Counted from the stretch's first letter, positions 37,011-46,608 are shown. The stretch is 64,000 nucleotides of DNA from Streptomyces rapamycinicus NRRL 5491 (GCF_024298965.1 NZ_CP085193.1:11594001-11658000), one strand, 5' to 3'. Numbers and translations: made by a program. The notes: generated from the letters alone by a model not told the origin.

Positions 37011-39260
37011 TCACGCCCGCTTGACGTAGTCGCGCAGGTGGACGGCGGTGAGGGAGCCGCCGGTGTCCACGAGGTCGGCGGGGGTCCCGGTGAACACCAC
37101 CTGACCGCCGTCGTGGCCCGCCCCCGGACCCATGTCGACGATCCAGTCCGCATGGGCCATCACGGCCTGGTGGTGCTCGATGACGACGACCGTGTTGCCC
37201 GTGTCGACAAGCCGGTCGAGCAGGGCGAGCAGCTGGTCCACATCGGCGAGGTGCAGCCCGGTGGTCGGCTCGTCCAGGACGTATGTCGAGCCGCTCCGCG
37301 CCATGTGGATGGCCAGCTTCAGCCGCTGGCGCTCACCCCCGGAGAGCGTGGTGAGCGGCTGGCCCAGCGCCAGATAGCCCAGCCCCACCGCGGCCAGCCG
37401 GTCCAGGATCACCCGGGCCTGGCCGGTGGTGAAGAACTCCAGCGCCTCGGCCACCGACATGCCCAGGACATCGCCGATGTTCTGCCCGCGCAGCCGGTAC
37501 GTCAGCACCTCGGGCCGGAACCGCCTACCCTCGCAGTCCTCGCACACCGAGGCCACTTCGGCCATCATGGCGAGGTCGGTGTAGATCAGCCCGATGCCCT
37601 TGCACCTCGGGCAGGCGCCCTCCGAATTGGCGCTGAACAGCCCCGGTTTGACGCGGTTGGCCTTGGCGAACGCCGTCCGGATCGGATCCAGGAGCCCCGT
37701 ATAGGTGGCCGGGTTGCTGCGGCGGGAGCCACGGATCGCCGACTGGTCCGCGACGATCACCTCCTCCCGCTCGGACAGCGACCCATGGATCAGGGAGCTC
37801 TTGCCCGATCCGGCGACACCGGTGACGACGGTGAGCACACCGAGCGGGATGTCCACGCTCACGTCCCGCAGATTGTGCAACCGGGCGCCCCGGACCGGCA
37901 GTTGCCCGGTGGGCCGCCGCACCTTCTCCCGCAGCCGCACCCGGTGGTCCAGATAGCGCCCGGTCAGGGTGTCGGAGGCGCGCAGGCCCGCCAGGTCGCC
38001 CTGGTAGCAGATCCGCCCGCCCGCCACCCCGGCGCCGGGCCCCAGGTCCACCACATGGTCGGCGATCCGGATGGTCTCCGGTTTGTGCTCCACGACCAGC
38101 ACCGTGTTGCCCTTGTCCCGCAGCTGGAGCAGCAGCCGGTTCATGCGCTCGATGTCATGTGGGTGCAAACCCACCGTGGGCTCGTCGAAGACATAGGTGA
38201 CATCGGTCAGGCTGGAGCCCAGATGCCGGACCATCCGCACCCGCTGGGCCTCGCCGCCGGACAGGGTGCCGGACTCCCGGTCCAGGCTCAGATACCCCAG
38301 GCCGATCTCGACCAGTGAGTCGAGGAGTGCGCGCAGGCTCTCCAGCACCGGCCCGACGGAATCGTCCCGGATCCCGCGTACGAACTCCGCCAGATCGCTG
38401 ATCTGCAGGGCCGAGCAGTCCGCGATGGAGCGGCCGTCGATCCGGCAGGACCGGACGGCCGCGCACAGCCGGGCGCCCTCACACTCGGGGCACTCGGCCA
38501 GGGTCATGGCCCGGTCGGCGAACGCGCGCATGCGCGGCTGCATCGTCTCCCGGTCCTTCGCCAGGTACTGCCGGCGGACCTTGGTCACCAGCCCCTCGTA
38601 GGTGAGGTTGTTCTTCCCCGCCTTGATCTTGGTGGCCGGTTTGTGGAGGAAGTCCTCCCACTGGGCCGGGGTGTAGTCCCGGAGCCTGGTATCGGGGTCG
38701 AAAAGGCCGGAGGCCGCCATAACCTGCCAGTGCCAGCTGTCCACCTCGAATCCGGGGACGGTGATCGCCCCCTCCTTCAACGACTTCTCCCTGTCGATGA
38801 GTTGGCCTATGTCGATGTCGGTGACCCGGCCGAGCCCCTCGCACCGCGGACACATGCCCTCGGCGGTGTTGAAGCTGAAGGCGAGGGGAGGGCCGACGTA
38901 CGGGCCGCCGATCCGGCTGAACAGGATCCGCAGCAGGGTGTGGGCATCGGTGGCGGTGCCCACGGTGGAACGGGAGTTGGCGCCCATCGGCTCCTGGTCC
39001 ACGATGATCGCCGCGCTCAGATTCCGCAGCGAGTCGACGTCCGGACGGCCGAGCGTCGGCATGAAGTTCTGGACGAACGCCGTATAGGTCTCATTGATCA
39101 GCCGCCTCGACTCCGCGGCGATGGTGTCGAAGACGAGCGAGGACTTACCGGACCCGGAGACACCGGTGAAGACCGTGAGCCGCTGCTTGGGAATGTTCAC
39201 ACTCACGCCCTGGAGATTGTTTTCCCTGGCGCCACGGACCTTGATTTCGCTGACATCCAT
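37011..39260 (-). CDS. UvrA-like ATPase without UvrBC partners (TioU/DrrC-type resistance protein)
   Basis: 749 aa from the ATG at 39260 ([20 protein letters not shown]); a GTG at 39287 is an alternative. Two ABC modules with Walker [10 protein letters not shown] and GVAGSGKSS, signatures [12 protein letters not shown] and [12 protein letters not shown], and Cys pairs CPRCEGLG and CPRCKGIG for zinc. It is shorter than housekeeping UvrA (~950 aa), lacking insertion parts. UvrA-like proteins of this size protect producers against DNA-binding drugs such as thiocoraline and daunorubicin. Divergent from a double-MerR regulator as in thiocoraline's TioU/TioE. Confidence 0.88.
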   Translation of the reverse strand: MDVSEIKVRGARENNLQGVSVNIPKQRLTVFTGVSGSGKSSLVFDTIAAESRRLINETYTAFVQNFMPTLGRPDVDSLRNLSAAIIVDQEPMGANSRSTVGTATDAHTLLRILFSRIGGPYVGPPLAFSFNTAEGMCPRCEGLGRVTDIDIGQLIDREKSLKEGAITVPGFEVDSWHWQVMAASGLFDPDTRLRDYTPAQWEDFLHKPATKIKAGKNNLTYEGLVTKVRRQYLAKDRETMQPRMRAFADRAMTLAECPECEGARLCAAVRSCRIDGRSIADCSALQISDLAEFVRGIRDDSVGPVLESLRALLDSLVEIGLGYLSLDRESGTLSGGEAQRVRMVRHLGSSLTDVTYVFDEPTVGLHPHDIERMNRLLLQLRDKGNTVLVVEHKPETIRIADHVVDLGPGAGVAGGRICYQGDLAGLRASDTLTGRYLDHRVRLREKVRRPTGQLPVRGARLHNLRDVSVDIPLGVLTVVTGVAGSGKSSLIHGSLSEREEVIVADQSAIRGSRRSNPATYTGLLDPIRTAFAKANRVKPGLFSANSEGACPRCKGIGLIYTDLAMMAEVASVCEDCEGRRFRPEVLTYRLRGQNIGDVLGMSVAEALEFFTTGQARVILDRLAAVGLGYLALGQPLTTLSGGERQRLKLAIHMARSGSTYVLDEPTTGLHLADVDQLLALLDRLVDTGNTVVVIEHHQAVMAHADWIVDMGPGAGHDGGQVVFTGTPADLVDTGGSLTAVHLRDYVKRA

Positions 39261-39395
39261 GCCTTCAAGTGTTTCATTGAAGTGCACGTTGAGACTTTTC
39301 CCGGCTTTCCGCCCAACCCCCGCCGGACACACCGCGAGGGAGCCGACGCTAACCTTCAACTCGCCCGTGAACCCTCGACCCGAAGGTGACGAACC

Positions 39396-40130
39396 GTGAG
39401 CCGTACGGACGCCGCGCTGCGCCCCGTCGATCTGGCCCGGATGGCGGGTGTCTCCACCCAGCAGATCCGCAACTACGTCGACGCGGGCATACTGCCCCCG
39501 GCCACCCGCACCCGCACCGGATACCGCAGACTCGACGACCGGCACCGCAGAGCCCTGGTGACCTACCGGGCCCTGATGCCGGGGTACGGCGCGGAGACCG
39601 CCCGCGCGGTCATGCGGGCCGTCCACGACGAGGACGTCGCCCTGGCGCTCACCCTGGTCAACGCCGGCCATGCGGCGCTCCATGACCAGCGGCTCTCCCT
39701 CGAGGCGGCGGGGAAGGCGCTCGAAGCGGTCGCCGAGCAGACCCCGGACGCGTCGGCGCCGTCACGCTCCGGGCCGCTGCGCATCGGCGAGGTGGCCGCC
39801 CGTCTGGGGTTGCGCACCTCGGCCCTGCGGGTGTGGGAGTCCGCCGGTCTGCTGCGCCCGCGGCGCGACCGGAGCACCGGCTACCGCGTCTACGGGCCGT
39901 CCGACGTCCGGGACGCCCGGATGATCGACCTGCTGCGGCAGGTCCGCTATCCGCTGCCCCAGATCCGGCCCGTCCTCGACGGCCTGCGCCGCACCGGGAG
40001 CAGCGAGGCCCTGCGTACGGTCATCGCCCGACGTCAGGAGGGGCTCGCCCAGCGCGCCACGGCGATGCTCGAGGGCTCCTGCCGGCTGCATCACTACCTC
40101 ACCGAAAACGCGTCGGCCGAGGACCGATGA
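39396..40130 (+). CDS. TioE-type regulator with two MerR-like DNA-binding domains
   Basis: 244 aa from the GTG at 39396, with GAAGGTG upstream. First helix-turn-helix: LARMAGVSTQQIRNYVDAGI; second: IGEVAARLGLRTSALRVWES, residues ~128-190, typical MerR wing and YRVYGPSDVRDAR. Two complete MerR HTH domains in one chain are characteristic of TioE-family proteins. It faces the UvrA-like gene across 135 bp and most likely controls it, responding to a DNA-binding drug (inference). Confidence 0.85.
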   Translation: MSRTDAALRPVDLARMAGVSTQQIRNYVDAGILPPATRTRTGYRRLDDRHRRALVTYRALMPGYGAETARAVMRAVHDEDVALALTLVNAGHAALHDQRLSLEAAGKALEAVAEQTPDASAPSRSGPLRIGEVAARLGLRTSALRVWESAGLLRPRRDRSTGYRVYGPSDVRDARMIDLLRQVRYPLPQIRPVLDGLRRTGSSEALRTVIARRQEGLAQRATAMLEGSCRLHHYLTENASAEDR

Positions 40131-40190
40131 GTCCCCGGCGGGGGAGCGGTCTGTAGGGGTAGTAAACGCTCCCCAACGCAGGAGGTACCG

Positions 40191-40673
40191 ATGGCCAGCG
40201 ACGGATTCACCACGTGCCTGTGGTTCGACGGCCGGGCCGAAGAGGCGGCGCAGCACTACATCTCGATCTTCAAGAACTCCAGGCTCGGACGGATCACCCA
40301 CTACACCGGGGTCGAGCCCGGCGGCCCGGCGGGGAGCGTGCTGACCGTCGAGTTCGAGGCCAACGGACACAGGTTCGTGGGGCTCAACGGCGGGCCGGAG
40401 TTCACCTTCAGCGAGGCCATCTCCTTCCAGGTCCACTGCGCGGACCAGGACGAGGTGGACTACTACTGGAGCAAGCTCTCCGAGGGTGGCGAGGAGGGTC
40501 CCTGCGGCTGGGTGAAGGACAAGTTCGGGGTGTCCTGGCAGATCGTCCCCAACGCCCTGCTCGGCATGATCGCCGACGCGGACCCGCAGAAGGCCAAGCG
40601 GGCCACCGAGGCGATGATGAAGATGGGCAAGCTCGACATCGCCACGCTCCAGGCGGCGTACGACGGCGCGTAG
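40191..40673 (+). CDS. VOC-superfamily protein (PhnB/3-demethylubiquinone methyltransferase-like)
   Basis: 160 aa, ATG at 40191 with GGAGG upstream (caggaggtaccg). Features: TTCLWFDGRAEEAAQHYISI at the N-terminus, the GHRFVGLNGGPEFTFSEAIS strand and CGWVKDKFGVSWQIVP. Members have the beta-alpha-beta-beta-beta fold of glyoxalases; few have known reactions. No obvious link to its neighbours. Confidence 0.85.
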   Translation: MASDGFTTCLWFDGRAEEAAQHYISIFKNSRLGRITHYTGVEPGGPAGSVLTVEFEANGHRFVGLNGGPEFTFSEAISFQVHCADQDEVDYYWSKLSEGGEEGPCGWVKDKFGVSWQIVPNALLGMIADADPQKAKRATEAMMKMGKLDIATLQAAYDGA

Positions 40674-40682
40674 CGCGTCCGT

Positions 40683-40807
40683 GGCGGCGGGTGAGGCTTT
40701 CCCCTCCCCGCCCCTTCCCTCAACTGGGGCTCCGCCCCAGACCCCGGGGGGGGGCCAGGGGCGAAGCCCCTGGTACGGGAAGGGGCGGGGAGGGGAAAGC
40801 CCGCCGC
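40683..40807. repeat. Long structured inverted repeat, probable bidirectional terminator
   Basis: Outer arms: gctttcccctccccgcccct (from ~40696) pairs with aggggcggggaggggaaagc (40781-40800), and the match extends outward (gcggcggg / cccgccgc) with a 4-base bulge. Inside are two smaller hairpins, ggggctccgcccc and ccaggggcgaagcccctgg. It lies between two convergent genes. Similar elements with ggggctccgccccagacccc are, from memory, scattered through Streptomyces genomes. Confidence 0.8.
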
Positions 40808-40833
40808 AGGCGTCAAGATCCGTCGGACATCGC

Positions 40834-41784
40834 TCAGCGGCCGTGGGTGAGGTCCGCGGGGTCGGTGTTGGCGCCGCAGAGGAGCACGGCGACCTTCTCC
40901 CCGGGCCGCGGCCGGTAGGCGCCGGAGGCCAGGGCCGACAGCGCCGTGGCCGCCGCGTGCTCGACCGCGATCCTGCGGTCGTCCCACAGCGCCTGGCGCG
41001 CGGAGACGATCGCTTCGTCGGACACCAGCACGGATCGCACCCCGTCCTTACGGGCCCACTCCAGGGCGGCCGAGGACACATGGCGGGCCCCGAGCGAGTC
41101 CGCAGCCACCGAGTCCACCGGGACGTCGACCACCGCACCGGCCTCCAGCGCGGCGTTCAGGGCCCGGCATCCGTACGGCTCCACGGCGACGACCCCCACC
41201 CCGCGCTCCAGGGCGGACACCGCGACCCCGGTGAACAGCCCGCCGCCCCCGACCGCCACCACTACGGTGTCCAGGTCGGGCCTGGCCTGGAGGATCTCCT
41301 CCATCACGGTGCCCGCCCCGGCGGCGATCAGCGGATGGTCGTACGCGTGCGACAGCAGGGCACCGGTCTCGGCGGCGTGCTTCTGGGCGGCGTCCCGCGC
41401 GTCGGCGTACTCGGTGCCGATCTGATGGACCTCGGCGCCGAGCTTGCGCAGCCGGTCCACCTTCACCGCGGGCGCGGTCTCCGGCACGAACACGGTGGCG
41501 GGCACGGAGTGCCGGGCGGCCGCCCAGGCGCACGCCAGCCCGGCGTTTCCGCCCGAGGCGATGACGGCACCCGCGTCCGGCAGGGTGCCCGCCTCCCGGT
41601 GGGCCCTGATGAAGTTGAAGGCGCCCCGTGCCTTGAAGGTGCCCGTGTACTGCAGGAACTCCAGGGCCAGCCATCCCTCGGCCGCACCCCACGCCCCCTG
41701 CTCCACCGGCGCGAGCGCCACGGGTCGGATATGTCCCGCGACCCGCTGGGCCGCGGCTGTTACGTCCTCAATGGAAACAGTCAC
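40834..41784 (-). CDS. PLP-dependent threonine/serine dehydratase
   Basis: 316 aa from the GTG at 41784, next to the operator. Fold-type II motifs: GTFKARGAFNFIRAH with the PLP lysine, ASGGNAGLACAWAAARH (phosphate and ring binding), VVAVGGGGLFTGVAV and LLCGANTDP near the end. Should deaminate threonine or serine to a 2-oxo acid; lacks a regulatory ACT domain, so the catabolic type. Divergent from a TetR gene with only 35 bp between starts. Confidence 0.88.
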   Translation of the reverse strand: MTVSIEDVTAAAQRVAGHIRPVALAPVEQGAWGAAEGWLALEFLQYTGTFKARGAFNFIRAHREAGTLPDAGAVIASGGNAGLACAWAAARHSVPATVFVPETAPAVKVDRLRKLGAEVHQIGTEYADARDAAQKHAAETGALLSHAYDHPLIAAGAGTVMEEILQARPDLDTVVVAVGGGGLFTGVAVSALERGVGVVAVEPYGCRALNAALEAGAVVDVPVDSVAADSLGARHVSSAALEWARKDGVRSVLVSDEAIVSARQALWDDRRIAVEHAAATALSALASGAYRPRPGEKVAVLLCGANTDPADLTHGR

Positions 41785-41799
41785 TGAAACACTGTAACA
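41785..41799. promoter_or_regulatory. TetR-type operator, imperfect 15-bp palindrome
   Basis: tgaaacactgtaaca (41785-41799) matches the pattern TGnnACAnTGTnnCA, palindromic apart from the n positions. It abuts the GTG of the dehydratase gene in the 35-bp divergent gap and is the natural binding site of the TetR protein, repressing both genes. Confidence 0.6.
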
Positions 41800-41819
41800 A
41801 CCACTGGTACGCTCGGGGC

Positions 41820-42470
41820 GTGCGAAACAATCGGGACCGAGCCGACCAGCCCACCCTGGAGGCCGTCGCCGAGGCGGCCCTGACCGTCGTCGACGACGAG
41901 GGGCCCGAGGCGCTGAGCTTCCGCAGGGTGGCGCAGCTGCTGGGGGTCTCCCACGCCACGGTCTTCCGCCGCTGCGGCGACTTCGACGGTCTGGTGAACG
42001 CGTGCGCGGACCGGCTGGCCGCACGGATGCCGCTGGTGGGTCAGGACCAGGACTGGGCCACCGCCACCGAGGCCCGCTTCGCCGCGTTCTACGAGGTGCT
42101 GATCGAGCATCCGGGGCTGGTGGCGCTGCGGTCGGGCCGCGCCTGGTGGGGGCCGCATCTGCTGAGCCGCCTCGTCGAGCCGCAGCTGGCGCACAACATC
42201 GCCGCCGGAATGACCCCCGAGGCGGCGATCCGCGTCTACCGGCGGCTGTACCTGCTCACCCTCGGCGCGGTCGCCTTTGTCGACCACCGCAACGCCAAGC
42301 AGGTCCGCACCGCCGCGCGCACCGCGCTCGCCGCGCTGGACCCCGAGGACTTCCCGGCCCTCACCGGAAACCTGGACGTCGTCCTGCCCGCACTGACCGA
42401 CCACGAGGTCTACCACGGCGCGCTGCGGCAGCTGATCGACGCCTCCGCGGCGGCCTGTCTCGGACGGTGA
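41820..42470 (+). CDS. TetR-family repressor
   Basis: 216 aa from the GTG at 41820. N-terminal HTH: ALSFRRVAQLLGVSHATVFRRCGDFDGLV; the rest is a helical ligand/dimer domain (residues ~60-210). Divergent from the dehydratase with the palindrome between. Probably senses the substrate or product of that enzyme (inference). Confidence 0.88.
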   Translation: MRNNRDRADQPTLEAVAEAALTVVDDEGPEALSFRRVAQLLGVSHATVFRRCGDFDGLVNACADRLAARMPLVGQDQDWATATEARFAAFYEVLIEHPGLVALRSGRAWWGPHLLSRLVEPQLAHNIAAGMTPEAAIRVYRRLYLLTLGAVAFVDHRNAKQVRTAARTALAALDPEDFPALTGNLDVVLPALTDHEVYHGALRQLIDASAAACLGR

Positions 42471-42477
42471 CCCACGC

Positions 42478-42514
42478 GAAGCGGGGCGGGTCCCGAGTGG
42501 GCCCGCCCCGCTTC
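42478..42514. terminator. Bidirectional hairpin terminator
   Basis: gaagcggggcggg (42478-42490) pairs exactly with cccgccccgcttc (42502-42514), between convergent TetR and htpG genes. Confidence 0.9.
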
Positions 42515-42528
42515 ACGCCGAGGCGTGG

Positions 42529-44475
42529 CTACAGCGTCTGCTGCACCCGCTCCGCCACCAGCTTGATGAAGCGGGACGGATCGCTCAGCTCACCGCCCTC
42601 GGCGAGCAGCGCCATGCTGTAGAGCAGCTCCGCCGTCTCCCCGAGACCGCTGTCGTCGTTGCGCTCGGCGTGGGCCTTGCGCAACCCGCTGACCAGCGGA
42701 TGGGTCGGGTTCAGCTCCAGGATGCGCTTGATCTGGGGCAGGTTCTGGCCCATCGAGCGGTAGATGTTCTCCAGGGCCGGGGTGACATCGAAGGTGTCCC
42801 CGACGATGCAGGCCGGGGAGGTGGTCAGCCGCGAGGACAGCCGCACCTCCTTGACCTGCTCGCTCAGCGTCGAGGTCATCCAGGAGAGCAGCTCGGCGAA
42901 GTCCTTCTGCCGCTGCTCCCGCTCGGCCTCCGCCTCCTCGTCCTTCTCGTCCTGGGAATCCAGGTCGACCTGCCCCTTGGCGATGGAACGGAGCTGCTTG
43001 CCGTCGAACTCCGGCACGGCGTCGACCCACAGCTCGTCGATGGGGTCGGTGAGGAGGAGCACCTCGAAGCCCTTGTCCCGGAACGCCTCCATATGGGGGG
43101 AGCTCTCCATGATCGACCGGGACTCGCCGGTCATGTAGTAGATGTGCTCCTGCCCGTCCTTCATGCGCTCGGCATAACCGCGCAGCGTGGTCGGCTGCTC
43201 GGCGTCATGGGTCGAGGCGAACGAACACACCTCGAGGATCGCCTCGCGGTTCTCCAGATCGCTGAGGAGACCTTCCTTGAGAACGCGGCCGAATTCCTTC
43301 CAGAAGGTCCCGTAGCGCTCCGCGTCGGAGGACATGATGTCCTTCACCGTCGAGAGCACCTTCTTCACCAGACGGCGCCGCATCAGCTGAATCTGACGGT
43401 CCTGCTGAAGGGTTTCCCGCGAGACGTTCAGCGAGAGGTCCGCGGCGTCCACCACGCCCTTGACGAAGCGGAGGTATTCCGGCATCAGCGCTTCGCAGTC
43501 GTCCATGATGAAGACGCGCTTCACATAGAGCTGCACACCCCGCTTGCGGTCCTGCATATACAGGTCCTGCGGGGCCCGGGCCGGAATGAACAGCAGCGAC
43601 TGGTATTCGAAGGTGCCCTCCGCCTGCATGCGGATGGTCTCGAGCGGATCGCTCCAGTCATGGCTGATGTGCTTGTAGAACTCGTGGTATTCCTCGTCGG
43701 TGACCTCGTCCTTGGGACGGGCCCACAGCGCCTTCATCGAGTTGACGGTCTCGAGTTCGGGCGCCTTCTCGTCGCCCTCCTCCGCCTGCTCCGCCTCGTC
43801 CGCCGCGGCCGGGGCCTGGGCGGGGGCCATCCTGATCGGCCAGGTGATGAAGTCCGAGTGCTGCTTGACGATTTCCCGGATCTTCCAGGGCGAGGCGTAG
43901 TCGTAGAGGTGGTCCTCGGTGTCCTCCGCCTTGAGCTTCAGCGTCACGGAGGTGCCCTGGGGGGCGCCGTCGAGCGGCTCGATCGTGTAGGTGCCCGCGC
44001 CGCTGGAGACCCAGCGGGTGCCCTGGCTCTCCCCGGCGTGACGGGTCTCCATGGTCACCTCGTCGGCCACCATGAAGCTGGAGTAGAAGCCCACTCCGAA
44101 CTGCCCGATGAGATCCGCGGAAGCGGCCGCGTCCTTCGACTCCCGCAGCTCCTTGAGGAACTTTGCGGTGCCGGAGTTCGCGATGGTGCCGATGAGCTCC
44201 ACGACCCCCTCATGCGACATGCCGATGCCATTGTCACGGACGGTCAGCGTGCGCGACTCCTGGTCGATCTCGATCGCGATATGGAGATCAGAGGTGTCCG
44301 CCTGGAGGTTTTCGTCGCGGAGCGATTCGAGGCGCAGTCTGTCCAGCGCGTCGGAAGCGTTGGAGATGAGCTCGCGCAGAAAGACGTCCTTGTTCGAGTA
44401 AATCGAATGGATCATCAACTGCAGAAGCTGTCGTGCCTCGACCTGAAACTCGAAAGTCTCGACCCCTGTAGTCAA
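42529..44475 (-). CDS. htpG: Molecular chaperone HtpG (Hsp90)
   Basis: 648 aa. The start is a TTG at 44475 with GAGGGG six bases upstream; no ATG or GTG fits better. N-terminal ATPase motifs: LRELISNASDALDRLR, DNGIGMSHEG and GQFGVGFYSSFMVAD. A charged linker (~residues 215-240, rich in Glu/Ala) precedes the middle domain (KRGVQLYVKRVFI, LNVSRETLQQDRQI); the C-terminal dimerisation domain ends at the stop. Assists protein folding in stress. Streptomyces often carry it outside heat-shock operons; no HspR-type element noticed upstream. Confidence 0.97.
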   Translation of the reverse strand: MTTGVETFEFQVEARQLLQLMIHSIYSNKDVFLRELISNASDALDRLRLESLRDENLQADTSDLHIAIEIDQESRTLTVRDNGIGMSHEGVVELIGTIANSGTAKFLKELRESKDAAASADLIGQFGVGFYSSFMVADEVTMETRHAGESQGTRWVSSGAGTYTIEPLDGAPQGTSVTLKLKAEDTEDHLYDYASPWKIREIVKQHSDFITWPIRMAPAQAPAAADEAEQAEEGDEKAPELETVNSMKALWARPKDEVTDEEYHEFYKHISHDWSDPLETIRMQAEGTFEYQSLLFIPARAPQDLYMQDRKRGVQLYVKRVFIMDDCEALMPEYLRFVKGVVDAADLSLNVSRETLQQDRQIQLMRRRLVKKVLSTVKDIMSSDAERYGTFWKEFGRVLKEGLLSDLENREAILEVCSFASTHDAEQPTTLRGYAERMKDGQEHIYYMTGESRSIMESSPHMEAFRDKGFEVLLLTDPIDELWVDAVPEFDGKQLRSIAKGQVDLDSQDEKDEEAEAEREQRQKDFAELLSWMTSTLSEQVKEVRLSSRLTTSPACIVGDTFDVTPALENIYRSMGQNLPQIKRILELNPTHPLVSGLRKAHAERNDDSGLGETAELLYSMALLAEGGELSDPSRFIKLVAERVQQTL

Positions 44476-44633
44476 CTGTTTCCCCTCGTGAGATAAGTGT
44501 CGACGCCATCAAGCACGGTGCGTCGTCGGCAGCTTATCGAAGGTGAGGGGTGTCGAGCGGCCTTCCGGGCAGATGACGGACGGCCGCTCACGGAGCCGGG
44601 TGCGGTGGCCCCGGGCGGCGGGGCCGGACTGCG

Positions 44634-44789
44634 TCAGCCGCCGCCGCGCACCTTGCTCCAGTCCAGAGCCTCGGCGGCCTCGCGCTGGATTTCCTCGGCC
44701 GCCTCCCGGGCCTCCGCGGGGACGTCGCCGTGCTCCGCCACGAGGCTGTCGTAGATCGGCACGAAGTCTGATTTGTCTGTCGTGGTCAT
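44634..44789 (-). CDS. Small acidic 51-residue protein, conserved-looking
   Basis: 51 aa, ATG at 44789 with AAGGAAGT 8 bases upstream; stop TGA at 44634-44636. Sequence starts MTTTDKSDFVPIYDSLVAEH, then an amphipathic, Glu/Ala-rich helix (EAREAAEEIQREAAEAL) and ends LDWSKVRGGG. Codon third positions are GC-rich and the ribosome site is good, which argues for a real gene. Looks like a small soluble helical protein; function unknown. Stands alone between htpG and the reductase gene. Confidence 0.75.
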   Translation of the reverse strand: MTTTDKSDFVPIYDSLVAEHGDVPAEAREAAEEIQREAAEALDWSKVRGGG

Positions 44790-44933
44790 GTAGCGCACTT
44801 CCTTGGGTACGGATTCCGGGTCGGCTCCCGGCTACCCGATCTATCAAACAGGCATGCTTTGATGTCGATCACAGGGGGGCTCCCGGTGATCCACGGGCGC
44901 CCGGCGCGCCGGAACGCGCCGGGACCCACGGGG

Positions 44934-45380
44934 TCAGTGCGCGGTGGCCGCCGCCTCCAGTACGAAGACCGGGATCTGGCGGTCGGTCTTCGTCTGGTAG
45001 TCGGCGTAGTCCGGGTACGCCTCGACGGCGCGCTCCCACCACCGGGCCTTCTCCTCGCCGGTGACCTCGCGCGCGGTCATGTCCTGCCGCAGCGGGCCGT
45101 CCTGCAGCTCGACCCGCGGGTCGGCCACGACGTTGTAGTACCAGACCGGATGTTTGGGGGAGCCGCCCAGCGAGGCGACGACGGCATAGGCGCCGTTGTG
45201 CTCCACCCGCATCAGCGGGGTCTTGCGGATCTTCCCGCTCTTCGCTCCCAGCGTCGTCAGGACGACCACGGGCATGCCCCGCATGGTCGTGCCCTCGGTG
45301 CCACCGGAGCTCTCGATCAGCTCGACCTGATCGCGTACGAACTTCTCCGGGCTCGGCTCGTACTCACCCTGCAACGGCAT
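44934..45380 (-). CDS. Deazaflavin (F420)-dependent nitroreductase-family protein
   Basis: 148 aa from the ATG at 45380 ([20 protein letters not shown]), with a GGGGAC site upstream. The split-barrel FDOR features are [40 protein letters not shown] (F420-binding and substrate region) and a C-terminal IPVFVLEAA. Related to Ddn of mycobacteria; members reduce quinones or other electrophiles with F420H2. No neighbour suggests a substrate. Confidence 0.88.
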   Translation of the reverse strand: MPLQGEYEPSPEKFVRDQVELIESSGGTEGTTMRGMPVVVLTTLGAKSGKIRKTPLMRVEHNGAYAVVASLGGSPKHPVWYYNVVADPRVELQDGPLRQDMTAREVTGEEKARWWERAVEAYPDYADYQTKTDRQIPVFVLEAAATAH

Positions 45381-45550
45381 GATGTCCGTCCCCTTGTCTC
45401 GTGTGCGAAGACTCGCCTTGCGTATCCCCGTGCCGATGGTCAACACGGGGAGTGCGCGAGATCATCCCGGCGGCTCCGGCCGTCGGGGCGGCGATGCGAG
45501 GGGAGGGGCGGTGACACGAGGGGATCGGTCGCGGGCTGGGGATTCGTCCG

Positions 45551-45766
45551 TCACGCCGCCAAGCGGCGCCGGCCGGGGGAGGGTGCGGGCGAGGACGAAG
45601 AGGGCGAAGGGGAGGGGGCGGAGGTGGGGGTTTCCTGGTCACCGTTCCGCTCCGCCGCGCGCTTCGACTCACCGGAGTGACGTCCGTGAGGGGGGAAGGT
45701 CAGGTCCGGTACGTCGACGACCGGCGGCAGATCGGGAGTGAGCATTGACTGCTCATTTCTGTTCAT
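45551..45766 (-). CDS. Possible small Pro/Ser-rich protein in a 560-bp gap
   Basis: The stretch 45381-45942 holds no clear gene. This frame gives 71 aa (MNRNEQSMLTPDLPPVVDVP at the N-terminus; a Ser/Pro-rich C-terminal half); an inner ATG at 45745 would give MLTPDLPP. No convincing ribosome site is present for either start. The N-terminal part looks protein-like, the C-terminal part like low-complexity GC-rich DNA. I recognise no family and would treat it as tentative. Confidence 0.3.
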   Translation of the reverse strand: MNRNEQSMLTPDLPPVVDVPDLTFPPHGRHSGESKRAAERNGDQETPTSAPSPSPSSSSPAPSPGRRRLAA

Positions 45767-45942
45767 GGCGAGCGGGTACCCAAGTGCGCAGGACTCACCC
45801 TGCGATACCGGTCACAGTCGGACATGGCGGTCAGATCGACCGTTCGCGCCCGTGCGGGGCGGACCGCCGAACGGCCGGTGTGCACCCCCGCGGCACACCG
45901 GCCGCCGCACACCGGGGCCGCCCGGCGGCCGGTGTGGCCGGT

Positions 45943-46608
45943 TCAGCCCACGCGTTCGATGCGCGCGTTGCGGATCAGGAATTTGCCCGGCTCACGGACC
46001 TGCTCGAAGGCGGCGTTGTTGAGCAGCGCGCAGCTGCCCGAGGTCGAGGTGACGGAGACGGTTGTCGACTTGTCGTTGTCGAGATTGGTCACCTTGAGCT
46101 TGGTGCCGACCGGGAACTCATTGCTGGAGGCGGCCGGGGCCCCGTCCTCGCCGGACAGGGTGACGGTCGACCCCGCGCAGACGACCTCGCCCGCGGCGCC
46201 GGCGTCACCGGCTCCACCGGCGCCGGAGTCCGAGGCCCCCGCCGACGCGGAAGCCGATGCGGAGGCGCCGCCCTCGGCCGGAGCGGCCGCCTCGTCCTGG
46301 CCCGCGGCGTCATCGGCGGCGCATCCCGAGGCCTGCTGCTTCCGCTTGATCTCCTCGATGACGGCCTGCCGGTTGGCTATCCGCGCCTGCGACTGCGCAT
46401 CCGGATTGGCCTGCTGATCGGCGATGAACTTCTCGTTGTTGGCCAGCGCCTGCTCCAGCCCGGCGCACGCCGTCGAGGACTGTGCCGCGCCCTCGGTGCT
46501 GGCGTTGCTGGTGGCGGCCAGCACCCCGGCGCCGGTGCCCGCCAGCGCCAGCGAACCGATCAGCAGGCCAAGCTTCTTCTTGCCGCTGAGTGTCCTTTTG
46601 CGTGTCAT
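45943..46608 (-). CDS. Secreted protein with a degenerate double-psi beta-barrel-like C-terminus
   Basis: 221 aa from the ATG at 46608, with AAGGAG 6 bases upstream. Signal/anchor MTRKRTLSGKKKLGLLIGSL; helical region with NNEKFIADQQANPDAQSQAR; Ala/Ser/Gly-rich linker (~residues 100-135). The C-terminal part (FPVGTKLKVTNLDNDKSTTV, then LLNNAAFEQV) recalls RlpA/expansin-like barrels, which read GTxVxVTNLxNGxSVxVxV and DLSxxAFxxI. The usual catalytic Asp of that family is not seen, and a Cys pair is added (VVCAGST, GSCALL). Role unknown. Confidence 0.7.
   Translation of the reverse strand: MTRKRTLSGKKKLGLLIGSLALAGTGAGVLAATSNASTEGAAQSSTACAGLEQALANNEKFIADQQANPDAQSQARIANRQAVIEEIKRKQQASGCAADDAAGQDEAAAPAEGGASASASASAGASDSGAGGAGDAGAAGEVVCAGSTVTLSGEDGAPAASSNEFPVGTKLKVTNLDNDKSTTVSVTSTSGSCALLNNAAFEQVREPGKFLIRNARIERVG

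Noticed and set aside
37011..39260. Housekeeping excision-repair UvrA
   Set aside because: About 200 residues shorter than UvrA, not near uvrB or uvrC, and paired with a TioE-type regulator.
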